NCBI GenBank assembly: GCA_030761205.1
Contig: JAULJL010000027.1
Location: forward strand, 3,725,001 to 3,789,000
Reading direction: 5' to 3'
Length of the DNA: 64,000 nt
Origin: Fremontodendron californicum
Taxonomy: Eukaryota > Streptophyta > Magnoliopsida > Malvales > Malvaceae
In this document: positions 27,351 through 39,076 of the stretch, piece by piece
Layout: each line of letters opens with the position of its first letter
Numbering within the stretch: position 1 is the stretch's first letter
Position numbers and translations under genes: made by a program
Notes under the pieces: generated by a model
Told to the model about the DNA's origin: nothing
What the model saw: the letters and a program-made list of their open reading frames with translations, nothing else
Database searches by the model: none

Positions 27351-29578
27351 CGCAATTGACAGGTCTAGGTGGTATCTAATAGATTTGAAGTTTAAATCTC
27401 AAGCAATCCCTTCTCTTATCTTTACACTATAGTCTACTTTGTACAAAAAACTTTTATATTTACTTATTTTATTATTAAAAATTTGATTTTGAACATAATA
27501 TAATAATTAAAGATATTGTTAACAAGTATCTTTTTAATTAATATTAATTGTTTTATTAAATATGATGATTAATAGTTAATATATTAATTTTTAATGCATT
27601 TAAAGAAAATTTTATTTAATATAATAATTTAAATAATACCTTAAAGACACTCAATAACAAAATTTAATAATTAATAACTTATATAACGTTATATAAGTAG
27701 AATTTTTTTTTAAAATTTTTTTTTGGGTTAAAGCTCTAAGAAACAACTTTGACTTTATGAATATCCAAAATAGATAGCGAAGGACCTACAACCTCTTGGT
27801 CTAATGATCAGAGGCTTATGGCATGATGTAGCTCCGATTCGAGTATCCCCACCGCCAATTCTAATGATAAGAAAATAGGTAATCACGGTGTAGACATAAA
27901 ATTAATTTTTTTGTTTAATTAAAATTTAAAAAGAGTGGAAATTATTACAAATTTTAACTAATTTGCAACAGAAACGAATAAGATTCTATCATTTAAAAAT
28001 TGAACTATCAATTTAGAGGTTTTAAATTCATTTTTTTTATAAATGTTACAATACATGATACACTAATTTAATATTAAATGTAGGTGGGCCAAAATCACAA
28101 ACTTTATGACAAACACATGTTTTTGTCATTTTAATTGACAAAACTAAAGATTAATATCACCACATGATCATGATTATGATTATTTTATTATTTTAATTGT
28201 TCTAAGTAGTACTACTCCTACTCTAATCTAACTCGTTTCAGCATCACCAATTTTCTTTACATGGAACAATTTTCGAGTAAAGTGTTTTAGCAGTGAATAT
28301 TTTGGCCCTACTTTACCCCCAAAATCTACTCTTTGAGTACTAAAATAAGAAATATATATATATATATATGACTAACTAACTAATACTTTAATTCCATTAT
28401 CTTTCATTTGTTTGTCTATTTTTGCGGTCTTTATGAAGCCTTTGTGAATTAATTAATAAATTTTCTTTTTATAATAATCTACTAAAAGTTTAAATACACA
28501 CGCAAGTAAATTATGATAGATTGACAAGTAAGAATATGTAATAAGTGACTTTATATTAATTTTTACATTTTTTTTAATATATTAGTATAAATAATATATT
28601 TTTCTATGTAATAGATTTAATAATAAATAAAAACAACTCAAACTGACTTAACAATCTTTATATCTACTTAAAGTTCAACAAAGTCCAACATACAAAATTG
28701 CGTATGACTTGGTTCATATCTTAAATTAATAATAATAAATAGAAAAATTATCTAATACACTATTAGTAGAATGTTAAACTCTTAGTTTCAGTATCCAGGG
28801 ATCAAACCCTGACGATCTCAAATATCAAAAAAAATTTAAAATTTCATCACTAGTTTTAATAGAGTGACACACATTTCTGTAGGATATAATTAAAAAAACT
28901 AATATAACGAAAAAATACTTGTAGTTTCTTAATCCCGTCTGTAAAATTTAAAAATTCTATGTATAAAAAACTCTATTAAGTATATGATTTCTTTTTTCAC
29001 ACTGATAATAGAATTTTTTTAACTTTATAAACGAATTAAAAAATTATCACATATTTTATTTTTTTAATTTATTTTTTTACTATATCTTAAAAAGTTTGTA
29101 TCATCTTATTAATTCTGATCGTGAAGTGTAATAATTCTTAAGTGACAAAGAATGTGATAATCTCTAAATATATACTATTTAAAAACATTTTTAATACAAA
29201 GATGGGGACTAAACCTTGTTCGTCCGATGTTTCTGACAATGAAAGATGAGGAGCCACTGGAGCCGTAGATTTTGACAGTTGTTTAAAGTAAGGGTAGAAA
29301 TTATATGTGGTTAGACTCAGAATGATCTTTATGATATCACTTAAAAGTCTCGAGGATTGGTTGAGAATGAATCGAACGGCTATAATTTTGTTTTGATTTG
29401 GACGCATGACGTCATTTCAAAATAATTTTCTCCCATGTGATTACGTCGTGCACCCCACGCCCCACAACTGCACGTGAAAGCCTCATGGGATTTTCTTTCT
29501 CTCTCTCTCTCTTTCTTTTTTTTTTTTTTTTTGGGAATAATACCCAAAATTTTCTACTTCTAGCATTCCACAGTTTTC

Positions 29579-31203
29579 AGGTGACAACTACGGTAGGAAC
29601 AATTACAATAAGAACAGTGAGAACAAAATTATTTATAACCATTAGATCAATTAGAAAATTTGGTGACCATTAATTTGTCCATGTCACCAATATTGAAGTA
29701 ACCTGATACTTATTATCCGGTTTCAAGGAAAAGTAGTAAACTCTGTCATTGCAAGACAGAGGTCGATTGTTGCAGCAAAGTGTTCTTTCTACTTTCAAGC
29801 AAAAATATAAAAGCGAGAAAAAAAAGTCTCCAGAAGTTTAGCAAAAAAATTAAGAAGCAAGAAATTAGAAATGGTGAGAGAGAGAAATGGGTATGCAAAA
29901 CTAAAAAAGAGGCCTAAATCAAGATGGAGGAAGAGGAGATTTTGCTTGAGATGAAATTTGGTGTAAAACAAATTTGGGCATTTGGTATGAACGAGGAACA
30001 AACAGAATGAAAATAGTAGAGCACAGATTCGACAACTTAGGTAAAATCCTGATTTTCAAATTTTGTTTGAGTCGTGGTGTAATCTTGTTTTTAATATCTG
30101 ACTTCTTTGCCATTGTTTTGTGTTATCATCTCGTTTCAAATTTTGTAGTAGCTGTGTAGTAAATATAGGTGTAGAAATTTTTTTATTTGTGTTGTAGGGA
30201 GTCATTCCCAAGCACCTCAGAGCTTGTTTCTATGTGCAAAAGGATTGCCTGTCTAATGTTTGATGAAATGTTTGAGTGAATTTCAAGTTCACTATGTCTT
30301 CAAAGTGTGTTCTGTTTTAAGTTAGTTTTGAGTTTTTGTTATGTTTGTTCTTGCTCTCCTCTGTTTCATTCTACATCAAATGTGAAAAAATTGAAGTGCA
30401 CATATCAGATGAAGCAATGCATTCACAGGATTGAACTCACTCCATTAATAATCCGAAGACAAAATGGACACGAAAAGAAGGCGATTTTGCTAAGGCTGCT
30501 CAGACCACTCAATTACTACGGCTGATTTTATACATGTCATAGGTTAATTTGCTTCTGCATATCCTTCAAAAATTATTAAGAACAAAGGTTAACAGAATTT
30601 TCCTTCCTTTTTTTTCCAGTGAAATAATAGCAAAGAATAACATGCAGAAGTAAGCATTGAGGAACAAATGATCATCTTAGAGAATGCCATCCCAAAGTCT
30701 CCAAGTAAACTATCAACGGATAATTTGAAACTTGAAAAAGAGACCAATGGTTGAATGCTTAATAAATTTTAAAGTGTGATCACTTTTCGTTATGTAATAT
30801 GCATGGATTTTATTAGTCTATGAGACATGTATTACTACAAAATCTTATATCAATTATATCTAATTAGTTTATCCTACTTTTTTTTTTCTTTCTAAATTTA
30901 GAACTATGCGTGGGTTAACGAAGGGATCGTTAGAATATAGAATTCCAGTCTTTGAAAGCGAGATGTGGAATATATAAAAGATTGGCGAGAGTTGATTTCG
31001 TTGTGTTAATTACGTTTTGTTAATTCGTGCTTGCTTGTACATATGCTTTTGCTTGAAACCGGGTAAGCAAGTATCAGGTTATTTTAATATTATTGACATG
31101 GACAAATCAATGGTGATCAACTTCCCAATTGATCTAACGGTTATAAATAATCTTGTTCTCACCGTTCCTACTATAATTGTTCCTACTGTAGTTGCCACCC
31201 AGT
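29579..31203. mobile_element. non-autonomous transposon with about 160 bp inverted ends
   Basis: The left arm (29579-29740, starting 'caggtgacaactacggtagg') is the inverted copy of the right arm (31045-31203, ending 'cctactgtagttgccaccc'). Agreement continues through 'gattatttataacc', 'tagatcaatt', 'tttgtccatgtca' and 'ccggtttcaa'. The 1.3 kb interior contains several small open frames without recognised domains. It could be captured host sequence. No target-site duplication was fixed, so the class is unknown. Confidence 0.65.
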
Positions 31204-34157
31204 TTTCATGCATTCTTGAATTTTTTTATTTATTAATCATCTGATTTTTTTTGAAAGATTTCTAGTTTTAGCATAAGAGTTGGGTGTTCATCCACACCTA
31301 TTTTATTTGATTTGACATACTATTTAAAATGTGAAATTATATCATTGTCTAACTTTAGAGTTAGACTTATACATCCATATACAACATAAAAAACATGTCA
31401 AAAATATATATATATGATAAAAATAATGTGATAAACATGGTTTGATTTGAAAAATAATGTGATAAAAAGATTTTTTAAATAAAATTTTCATCCACGATAT
31501 AAAAATTCAATTTGTTTCATTCACGATCTCTTGAATGTGTTTCGGATTCATTTATTTATCAACATATTGTTAAAATTATCACATGTAAAACTTCACATGA
31601 CAACGTTCATCCAAATTCTAACATTAACGAACGTGTTAAGTGACATTATCCTACATCTCTTAAATCATAAATTTTTGTGATCTTATATTTATATTGGTTT
31701 TTTTATCTATAACTAATTGATTTTAGATTGATTGTTTAACATAATATCAGAGTTCAGATTTATTTTGTTCTTTTGCTTCGCACCCCTTATGAGTTTGTCA
31801 CGTGATAGTCCTACCTACATATGAAGGGCCTATTAAATGGTATTATCTTACATTTATTAACTTTTGGATTTGCTGTAATCTTATATTTAAGTTGAACATT
31901 TTCATCCATGATCAATTAGTTTTAGGTTGGTTGTTGAACATGATTGATGAATTGTGAACAAATTCAAAAGAACAGAAATGAAAAAAATTAAATTGTTTAA
32001 ATCATAAATAAAAATGAAACATTATGAAAAGATTAAAAAAAAAAAACAAAAAACAAAAAATTAATAATGCAATTTACCCAAGTGAAAAAGAAAAATCTAA
32101 TAACACGAGAATTAGACATGTTCAAGGGTCGGGCTATCCACTCAAGCCCGAAAGCTCGTCCGATATTTGAGAGAGTTTGGACAAAAATATTAGTCTCGAA
32201 ATATGAGTTTGAGCAACAAAAAAAAAACCCTTTTAGAAAATAGGTCGGGCCTTGACTCCAACAATCAAGGCCCGATCTATTTTTCATTTATATAATATAT
32301 AATATATTATTTTTATATTTATATATATATTATGTAATTTATATCATATAAATAATAAATATATATAATATTATAATATAAATATTCAAAAGTATTTGAA
32401 GTTATCAATATTTTAAAACTTAATAAAAGAAAAAAAATAGACAAAATTACTAAAAAATAAATAAAAAATAATATATTTATTTAATTTAAAAAAAAATTAA
32501 TATGGACAGGTTTAAACGGGTCTTGACTATTCATTTACAAATATGAACAGATTTGGACAGAATTTAAAAATTCATATACCGAATCGGGCCAAACTTGAAA
32601 AAATATATGCGCTGTTGATATCATTACTTAGATCCGACCCAATTTATGAACAACTTCAAATGTGAACTAACTTTAAGAACATTAGGATTAACTACGTTAT
32701 TCTTGTCAATTGTCGAGATGTTAAAAAGAGGTGGTGTAATCATATGACTTGAACCGCAAACACTTGCTTTGCTTGTCTCTCTTTAGCACCTTGTGACACC
32801 GCCACCACCAACTTTTTAGATCAAAGCCCAAAAATAAATCACGTGATAAAAAAATATTGATCACGTGCTCTAAATGAAAATTTGAGAGTTAGAGGAAAAA
32901 AAAAAATCAATTTGCTTTTTTTTTTTTTAGGCTAGATGGTAACTTATGTGTCGTCTAAAAAAGAAAAGATAGGTCACCCATTTTTAATTGAAAATCTTCA
33001 AACACCCAAAGACCAAAACTCCCCCATTTTTTTTCCAAAACAATCCCCACAAGCCAAAACGTTTTTTTTTTGGTCATGTGAAAAATATTTGTAATTGCAA
33101 CTTTCCCCTTTCTTTTCTTTCTAACATGTGAGAAAATTAGGTAATGGGAAATTTTAATGTGTTCAATTTTCTCCTTGACAATTTTAACTCATGAGATATG
33201 GAAAAAGATCGTTGTTTGTAAAATGGTACCTAGATTCATACTAAGATTAGTAGGTCACCCATGTTTGAAAATCATGAATTTCCTAAGATTAATGATATAA
33301 ATGTACATTTTTTTTATTAAAAGAATACTACTTTTCATTAAGATATTGGACAACTATAATACTAGCTAGTTGATTATTGTAATATACCAAATTCATTAAT
33401 TAATATATGTTTAGGTAGAGCTTTTATAACTTAAGTTCCAATTAAGTGAAAAACGGTTAAATAACTAACATTGAAAATCTAAATTGATAAATTGATAAAA
33501 TTTAAATGATTAACTAAGACTTCATTTAGTTTATATTTTTACTATTTTCTTTTTTGTTTTTGTAATAAAAAATGAAAAGTAAAAAATATAAAAATAAGAG
33601 ACAAATATGAGAAAAATAGTAAAAGTATCAATTAAACAGAACCTAAATTGATAAAAAGATGAAATCTTAATTGTGAATTTGTGATATATGAAATGTAAGT
33701 AGTTGTAGATTATATTAGATGCGTCTGTCCACGAGTCGAGTTACTTGTTTGACTCATGGGTCCAACTTGATTTCTGACGGTTTCAAATAAGGTTTTTGAA
33801 ACTCGAGTCAACCCGATTTGAGACATTATTTAATAAATAAAAAATATTTTTTAATTTTAAAATATATTTAAAAATATTAATACTTTAATATATATTTTTA
33901 AATTCTTGAATCTATTGGATTCAACAGGTCAGATCGAATCTTGAGAAGGGTTTCCAAAAGCCTATATTTGTTTTTATTGGATTTATAATCATTTTTAGTT
34001 TATTTCAATTGAAAATTTATGATCTTTGCCTAACAAACTCTACTTAAATTTACTATAAGTGCTCATTAATATTCTCATGTAAAAAAAAAAAAGCATAATC
34101 AAATTTAATCCATAGTTTGATTAAAAGAAAATATCTCTAATTAATTATTAGGTCATA
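31204..34157. other. intergenic, retroelement and MITE debris
   Basis: No gene seen. At 31640-31770 and 31850-31945 two similar passages ('catctcttaaat...', 'taattgattttagattgattg', 'aacataatatcagagttc') resemble the LTR end and 'TGGTATCAGAGC' leader of copia-type elements, so these are probably retrotransposon remnants. A likely hAT-type MITE lies at 32112-32660. Confidence 0.45.
32112..32660. mobile_element. probable hAT-type MITE
   Basis: Starts 'ttagacatgttcaagggtcg' and ends 'gacccaatttatgaacaact', inverted relatives. Both ends carry the GGTCGGGC/GATCCGACCC word typical of this family. The core is A/T-rich. No clear target-site duplication. Confidence 0.45.
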
Positions 34158-34165
34158 GTTGGTAA

Positions 34166-34440
34166 TAGAACTGCTCATGAGTCGGGCCGGGTCGGATTGC
34201 AACTGAACTTTTTGCAATTTCTTTGCCAGGCCCGGCCCTCGGGCCCGAAAATATTGTTTATCCTATATAAAAATATATATTTTTATATTTTATAATTAAA
34301 TTTAAATAAAATAATATTATTTTAATATGTAAACAGTGATCCGAGCAGGATCGGGTCGGCTCAGATCATGAAAATACTTGTCCAAGCCTGATCCAATACG
34401 AGTTAGACCGGAAGGATTGCCCGATCCATAAGCAGGTCTA
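34166..34440. mobile_element. hAT-type MITE with 8 bp duplication
   Basis: 275 bp element with ends TAGAACTGCTCATGAGTCGG and inverted 'ccgatccataagcaggtcta'. It is flanked by GTTGGTAA (34158-34165) and GTTAGTAA (34441-34448), matching at 7 of 8. GC-rich CCCGGCCC blocks sit just inside both ends with an A/T core between. Eight-base duplications are characteristic of the hAT superfamily. Confidence 0.8.
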
Positions 34441-35762
34441 GTTAGTAACAATTCAATGGCACATTTGATTTTAAATTGACACGTTTATTATTTGGTTATA
34501 GTTATATAGTCCAAAATCATGATATTTTTTTTTTTTTGGATGAGAATGATATCTTTGCCTTTTTTGTCAAAGTAGCAAACAGAAAAATTGATAAAGGATA
34601 GCCCCCATATGGGAGCCTAACCCATTATATAAGTTTGAAATAAATGTGATCACATGTTTTTATTTTATTTTTCTCTCTTGCCTGTTATGGAAATGTTTTC
34701 ATGGACTTTAATTTAGGATAATTTTAGATGCATTAAAAAAAAATGAAATAAAAATGGGAAAGGTAATATATTCTTCTTTTGTAGGTGAACTTGAGATATA
34801 CATATTATTGAGGTAAAACTTCAATCACTGTTACTATAAGATATTATACATAAAAAAACTAATTATATTATATAATCATTCACCTAAAAACATATTGGAA
34901 ATTGATTAAATGATATTTATCTTGTTAAGAGGAAAAAAAAAAAAAACAAGCCTTATATATTTAAAATTTTATTGGGACGAAACATTTTGGAAATTGAATC
35001 ATTTGTCAAATGTCGTATTCCTTTTTAAAAGAATTTTTTTTTTTTGTTTATAAAGTTTTATACTCAAATCTCACTTCATATTTATCACTCAAAAAAACTA
35101 ACTCCCAAAGAAGGATTTACCTAGCAATTAACTTTGATTACCTTATATCATAAGCAACTATTTAAAAAGACGATTTATTCATATGGATTAAGTGGCGTTT
35201 TGTGAGCATTACTGTGGTTCTCATCAAGCTAATCAATATTCTATTCATGGATTTATTGTTTTTGTTTTGGTATTGATACGTATCGATATCAGTGTATTTT
35301 TACGTATCGTTTCAAATTTATCGATATTTTTTAAATATTTATACATATATATATATATATCATTTTCAAGTTTTCTAATAAAATATATATTATATATACA
35401 TGTAAATATACTTTCATTACATACATCTCTATGTTTATATACAAATATAAAATTTCAAAATTATAAATATTTAATATTTAAAAATTTTAAACATCAAATA
35501 AATTAAAAAATATAATAAATTATTATTAATTAAGTTCAACAGCTTAATTATAATGAACATGATTTATTTTTAAATGAAATAACGAAAAAATAAAATGATC
35601 ATGAGAGAAAAAAATTAGGAATTAGGTTAAAATAATCAACTAAAAAAATTTTAAAAAAAATAAAATAATCATAATCATGTACTGTTTGGTACAAGATGGT
35701 ATTGGCCAATACAAACTGATACAAATCGGTACAAATTGATATGACCGTTACGGACTGTTACA

Positions 35763-37246
35763 TGATAAGCCCATAAAATACACATTTTATGCCCTTTCTA
35801 TTCTTAGTTTTAGTTATGTTTTCGATCTTTATTTTGATTACTTATATTATGTTTTTGAATTTTAGGTATATTTAAGAGAATGAAGAGAAAAAATATCAAT
35901 TATGATGTTAAAGAGCTTACAAAATCATAATCACAAAAAAGACTTGGGAGTCAAAAAGATCAATTTTTGGTTGCAAAGCAAGAAGGCAGATTTGACCTCC
36001 TGATATTGTTGCAAGGAAAACATGATGTTAAATTCCTTATTTGAAGAAACTTCCTCTTGATTTTTGAAACTGGCTTGAATACCTTTCCAATGATAGTTTA
36101 CACGCCCAAATCAGACAAGAAATGGTCATACAAAACAGTCGAGGAAGTGCAAGAAGGTGCATCAGAAAAATCAGCGACTCCGGCGTCACGACGCCCAAAT
36201 ATTTCAAGAGTGCTGTCCAAAAAAAAAAAAGGGCAATTTTCTGCCTCTTAACTTCCTTGTGCGGTAAGTAAGGGTTTCCAGGGTTTCAAAGCTCTATAAA
36301 TACCACTTTTTGAGCCACAAACTAGACATGTTTTGATTACCATCAATATTCTTCTTTTTTTTCTCAATTCTCTTAGTTTTGTTCTTAGTTCTTCTTTAGT
36401 TTATGTTAATAATTCCTATGCAAGGCTAAACTCCATTTTGGTTAAGGGTGATTTCAAAGTCCCAGAACATGTTGTGTAATTGATTTTCAAATTCTATCTA
36501 TCATTAGTTTTCTATCAAAATTGCTTATGTTCTTCCATAAAAATTGTTCATGATATTATCTTGATTTGTTTAGTTGCGCAACTTGATAGATCTTGATAAT
36601 TATCTAATGCTAGTTTAGGAGTTTTGATAAGTAGCTTATCTTGATTTCTATTCAATAGTGGCAATTTATGACTAATGATTATGTTAAAGTTTTCGCTAAT
36701 TGCAAAGCGGAACATAACCTAAGTTGAATGAATCATGTTTATGTGTTTGTTACTTAGATCAACCTATCTTTCTCATCTTAAAGCTGCTATCACTTTGAAT
36801 CTATAGATGTTTATCTTAGGTTATTTGATAGTTAGAGATTAAGTAGTGGCGTTTGTCCTGCTTAACGACGAACTAAGGAATGATTAGACTAACACGGGAG
36901 GTTGTTATCTACGGTTGTTAATTTTGATAGCTAATTGATGTTGATAGATCTGAAATTGATTCTCAATGATGTCTAGTGGTGGAGAATGAAAATTAACCAT
37001 ATTTCTCTTATATTTGATTTCCTCTTACTTATTTGCATTTTACTTTTATTGTTTGCTTTACTTTTAATTATTTCAAAAACCCCTTTTTACTTTATTTTCT
37101 TTTCTTGTTCTTTGAATTTAAGTAATAAACCAATAATTTATAAATTGAAACCCAATCCCTGAGGACTCGACTCTTGCTAACTACTATACTTACAATTGAT
37201 CTTTTTAGTGCAAGGTTAAAAAATATACACTTTTTTGAGTGCATCA
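35763..37246 (+). mobile_element. solo LTR of a retrotransposon
   Basis: 1484 bp sequence beginning TGATAAGCCC and ending GTGCATCA, flanked by TTACA (35758-35762) and GTACA (37247-37251), a 5 bp duplication with one mismatch. It contains an LTR-like TATA element ('ctctataaatacc' near 36291) and interrupts a region of repeated TACGTATCGATAC words that resumes on the far side. There is no internal retroviral-type gene. The TG...CA ends, the 5 bp duplication and size point to a Ty3-gypsy-type LTR, probably left by recombination between two LTRs. Orientation follows the TATA. Confidence 0.75.
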
Positions 37247-37501
37247 GTACAAACCGGTATGATCAGTACGTACATAAACTAAAACGATATAATATTGATA
37301 CTGTATCAATTTTCTTCAACATTGGTACGTATCAATTGGTATCACTGATATCGGTACAATATCGATAATCCTAGTTCTCACAACTCACTCTCCCAACTGG
37401 ATTATAAGACTCATTTTACATTTCCCCTCTCCTAACACATATACCCTAAATATATTTGACTGTTGACTTCTACATTAATATTTACTTAATTAATTGTGTA
37501 A

Positions 37502-38166
37502 AGCTCCATTTGGATGGGCGGTGAGATTGATTTCGGTGAGATTAAAAATAGCGATGGAGGTGAGATTAGTTACTGTAGCGGTGAGATTAAAATTAGTGGT
37601 GAGATATGTCTTTGGATTCAAACGTAGCGGTGGCGGTGAGGTAAATTATAGTGAGAAGAGAAAATGACTATTAAAGACATTAGATTAAAATGTGTGTATA
37701 TATATATAATAAATAATTATAAATTATTAAATAATAAAATATATATTAAAATTATATTTATATTAAATAATAATAATTAAAAAATATTAAAATTATATTT
37801 ATATTAAAAAAATAATTAATATAATGATTTAAAATAATTAATTTAAAATTTAAATAAAATTAAATAATAAAAAAAATAATAATGGAAGGGGTAAAAGGAA
37901 AATTTTCCTCTCTATCAAGGATCCAGTGAAGCCACTAGACCCTTGCCCCTCCAGTCCAACTGGAGGGGTCGATGGGAGTTGGATGCACCCCCACTGAGGG
38001 GGAAATCCCCCCCCCCCAACAAAACCCCATGGATTCCATCGAGCTTGGACCGGAGGGGCCGGTGGGAATTTAACTCCCAATGGGGTGCTGACCAGTGGGG
38101 GGGAATCCCCCCCAAAACCCCATGGATTCCATTGCGCCAGAGGAGCGATGGAATCCAAAAGAGCCT
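37502..38166. mobile_element. Harbinger/Tourist-like MITE with GC-rich half
   Basis: Ends AGCTCCATTTGGAT and inverted ATCCAAAAGAGCCT, flanked on both sides by TAA (37499-37501 and 38167-38169), the 3 bp duplication type of PIF/Harbinger. The left half contains repeated 'ggtgagatta' words, and the right half has G/C runs and a duplicated 'aaaccccatggattccat' (about 38024 and 38114). Overlapping open frames on both strands here are compositional artefacts. Confidence 0.65.
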
Positions 38167-38753
38167 TAAGACTGTTAGACCTTGTAATTCTGGATAGAAT
38201 AAAAATATGATACGAAAAAAAATTAAAATATGATATGATATGAAAAAATAATATTAATATAATTAAAATATTAAATAAATATAAAAATAATTATTAAAAT
38301 ATTAAAAATTATATAACATCTTGAATACAAATATAATATAAAAATTATATAAATATGACACTAATATACAAACGATCAAATCTAGAAACTACTCATACAA
38401 GTACACTAAGAGCCCAAAATCAAAATAGCAAACAAAGACCATCAAGAAATTCCCAAAAGTCCAAAAAGAAAAATCCAAACATATTAAATACTATTAATAA
38501 ACTATAAACCCCTTTCACAAAAACAGTCCATAAGTCTAATAAAATAAATTAGTTTAAAAAAAGAAGTTATTAATTTTTATTAAAAAAGAAGAAGAACAAT
38601 TATGCCGACTTTAAAGCACATGGATTTTGTACAAGGAATATGAAAAGAAGCAGCAACAGCACACACAACTGGAAGGCCAAAAGAACAAGCAAATCCGGAA
38701 AATTGGATTTACATTTACTACACTATTTATTAGAGAGAAAAAATTGCATGTTC

Positions 38754-38759
38754 CACGTG
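38754..38759. promoter_or_regulatory. G-box CACGTG in JAZ8 promoter
   Basis: A perfect CACGTG lies about 320 bp upstream of the JAZ8 start codon and 145 bp upstream of its TATA box. MYC2-type bHLH factors bind this motif at jasmonate-induced JAZ genes, so it is a plausible JA-response site. Confidence 0.55.
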
Positions 38760-38897
38760 CTTAAATTTAAAAAAAAAAATCTTTGATGGCTGTTTTTTTT
38801 TATTATTATTATTTTTGTGTATCTCGTTTTTGAGCGTTACGTGTTTAACATAGCTTTCAAAACGTTGTGCCCACCATAACTCAATCACACACTCACC

Positions 38898-38908
38898 TTT
38901 ATATATAA
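38898..38908 (+). promoter_or_regulatory. TATA box of JAZ8
   Basis: TTTATATATAAC about 175 bp upstream of the start codon, preceding a CT-rich leader. Position and quality are good for a plant core promoter. Confidence 0.65.
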
Positions 38909-39076
38909 CCCTTTTCTTCTTCAACTTTTCCCCTCCAATATTATCAATTTCTTCTTCTCTTTGAAATCCCATTTTCTCTTTCTTTTTTCTTTCTTTTCAT
39001 TGCATAATTTGTTAGAAGAAGAGTGTTTAATTTCTTTTTTCTTTCATTATACACATATATATATATATATATCAAC

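Larger units (their letters stand above)
25810..29560. other. intergenic, A/T-rich repeats
   Basis: No gene recognised. Includes a small foldback element (26706-26864) and a minisatellite (27085-27350), listed separately. A plus-strand tRNA-like segment with a candidate B box ('cgattcgagtatcc', about 27837) lies at 27785-27870 but lacks a foldable cloverleaf by eye. Confidence 0.5.

Noticed and set aside
27785..27870. Possible tRNA gene with a B-box-like sequence
   Set aside because: I could not fold an acceptor stem or anticodon arm; more likely SINE-like debris.
37850..38197. Three overlapping open frames of 66-102 codons on both strands
   Set aside because: They arise from G/C runs and internal duplication within a MITE and match no domain.
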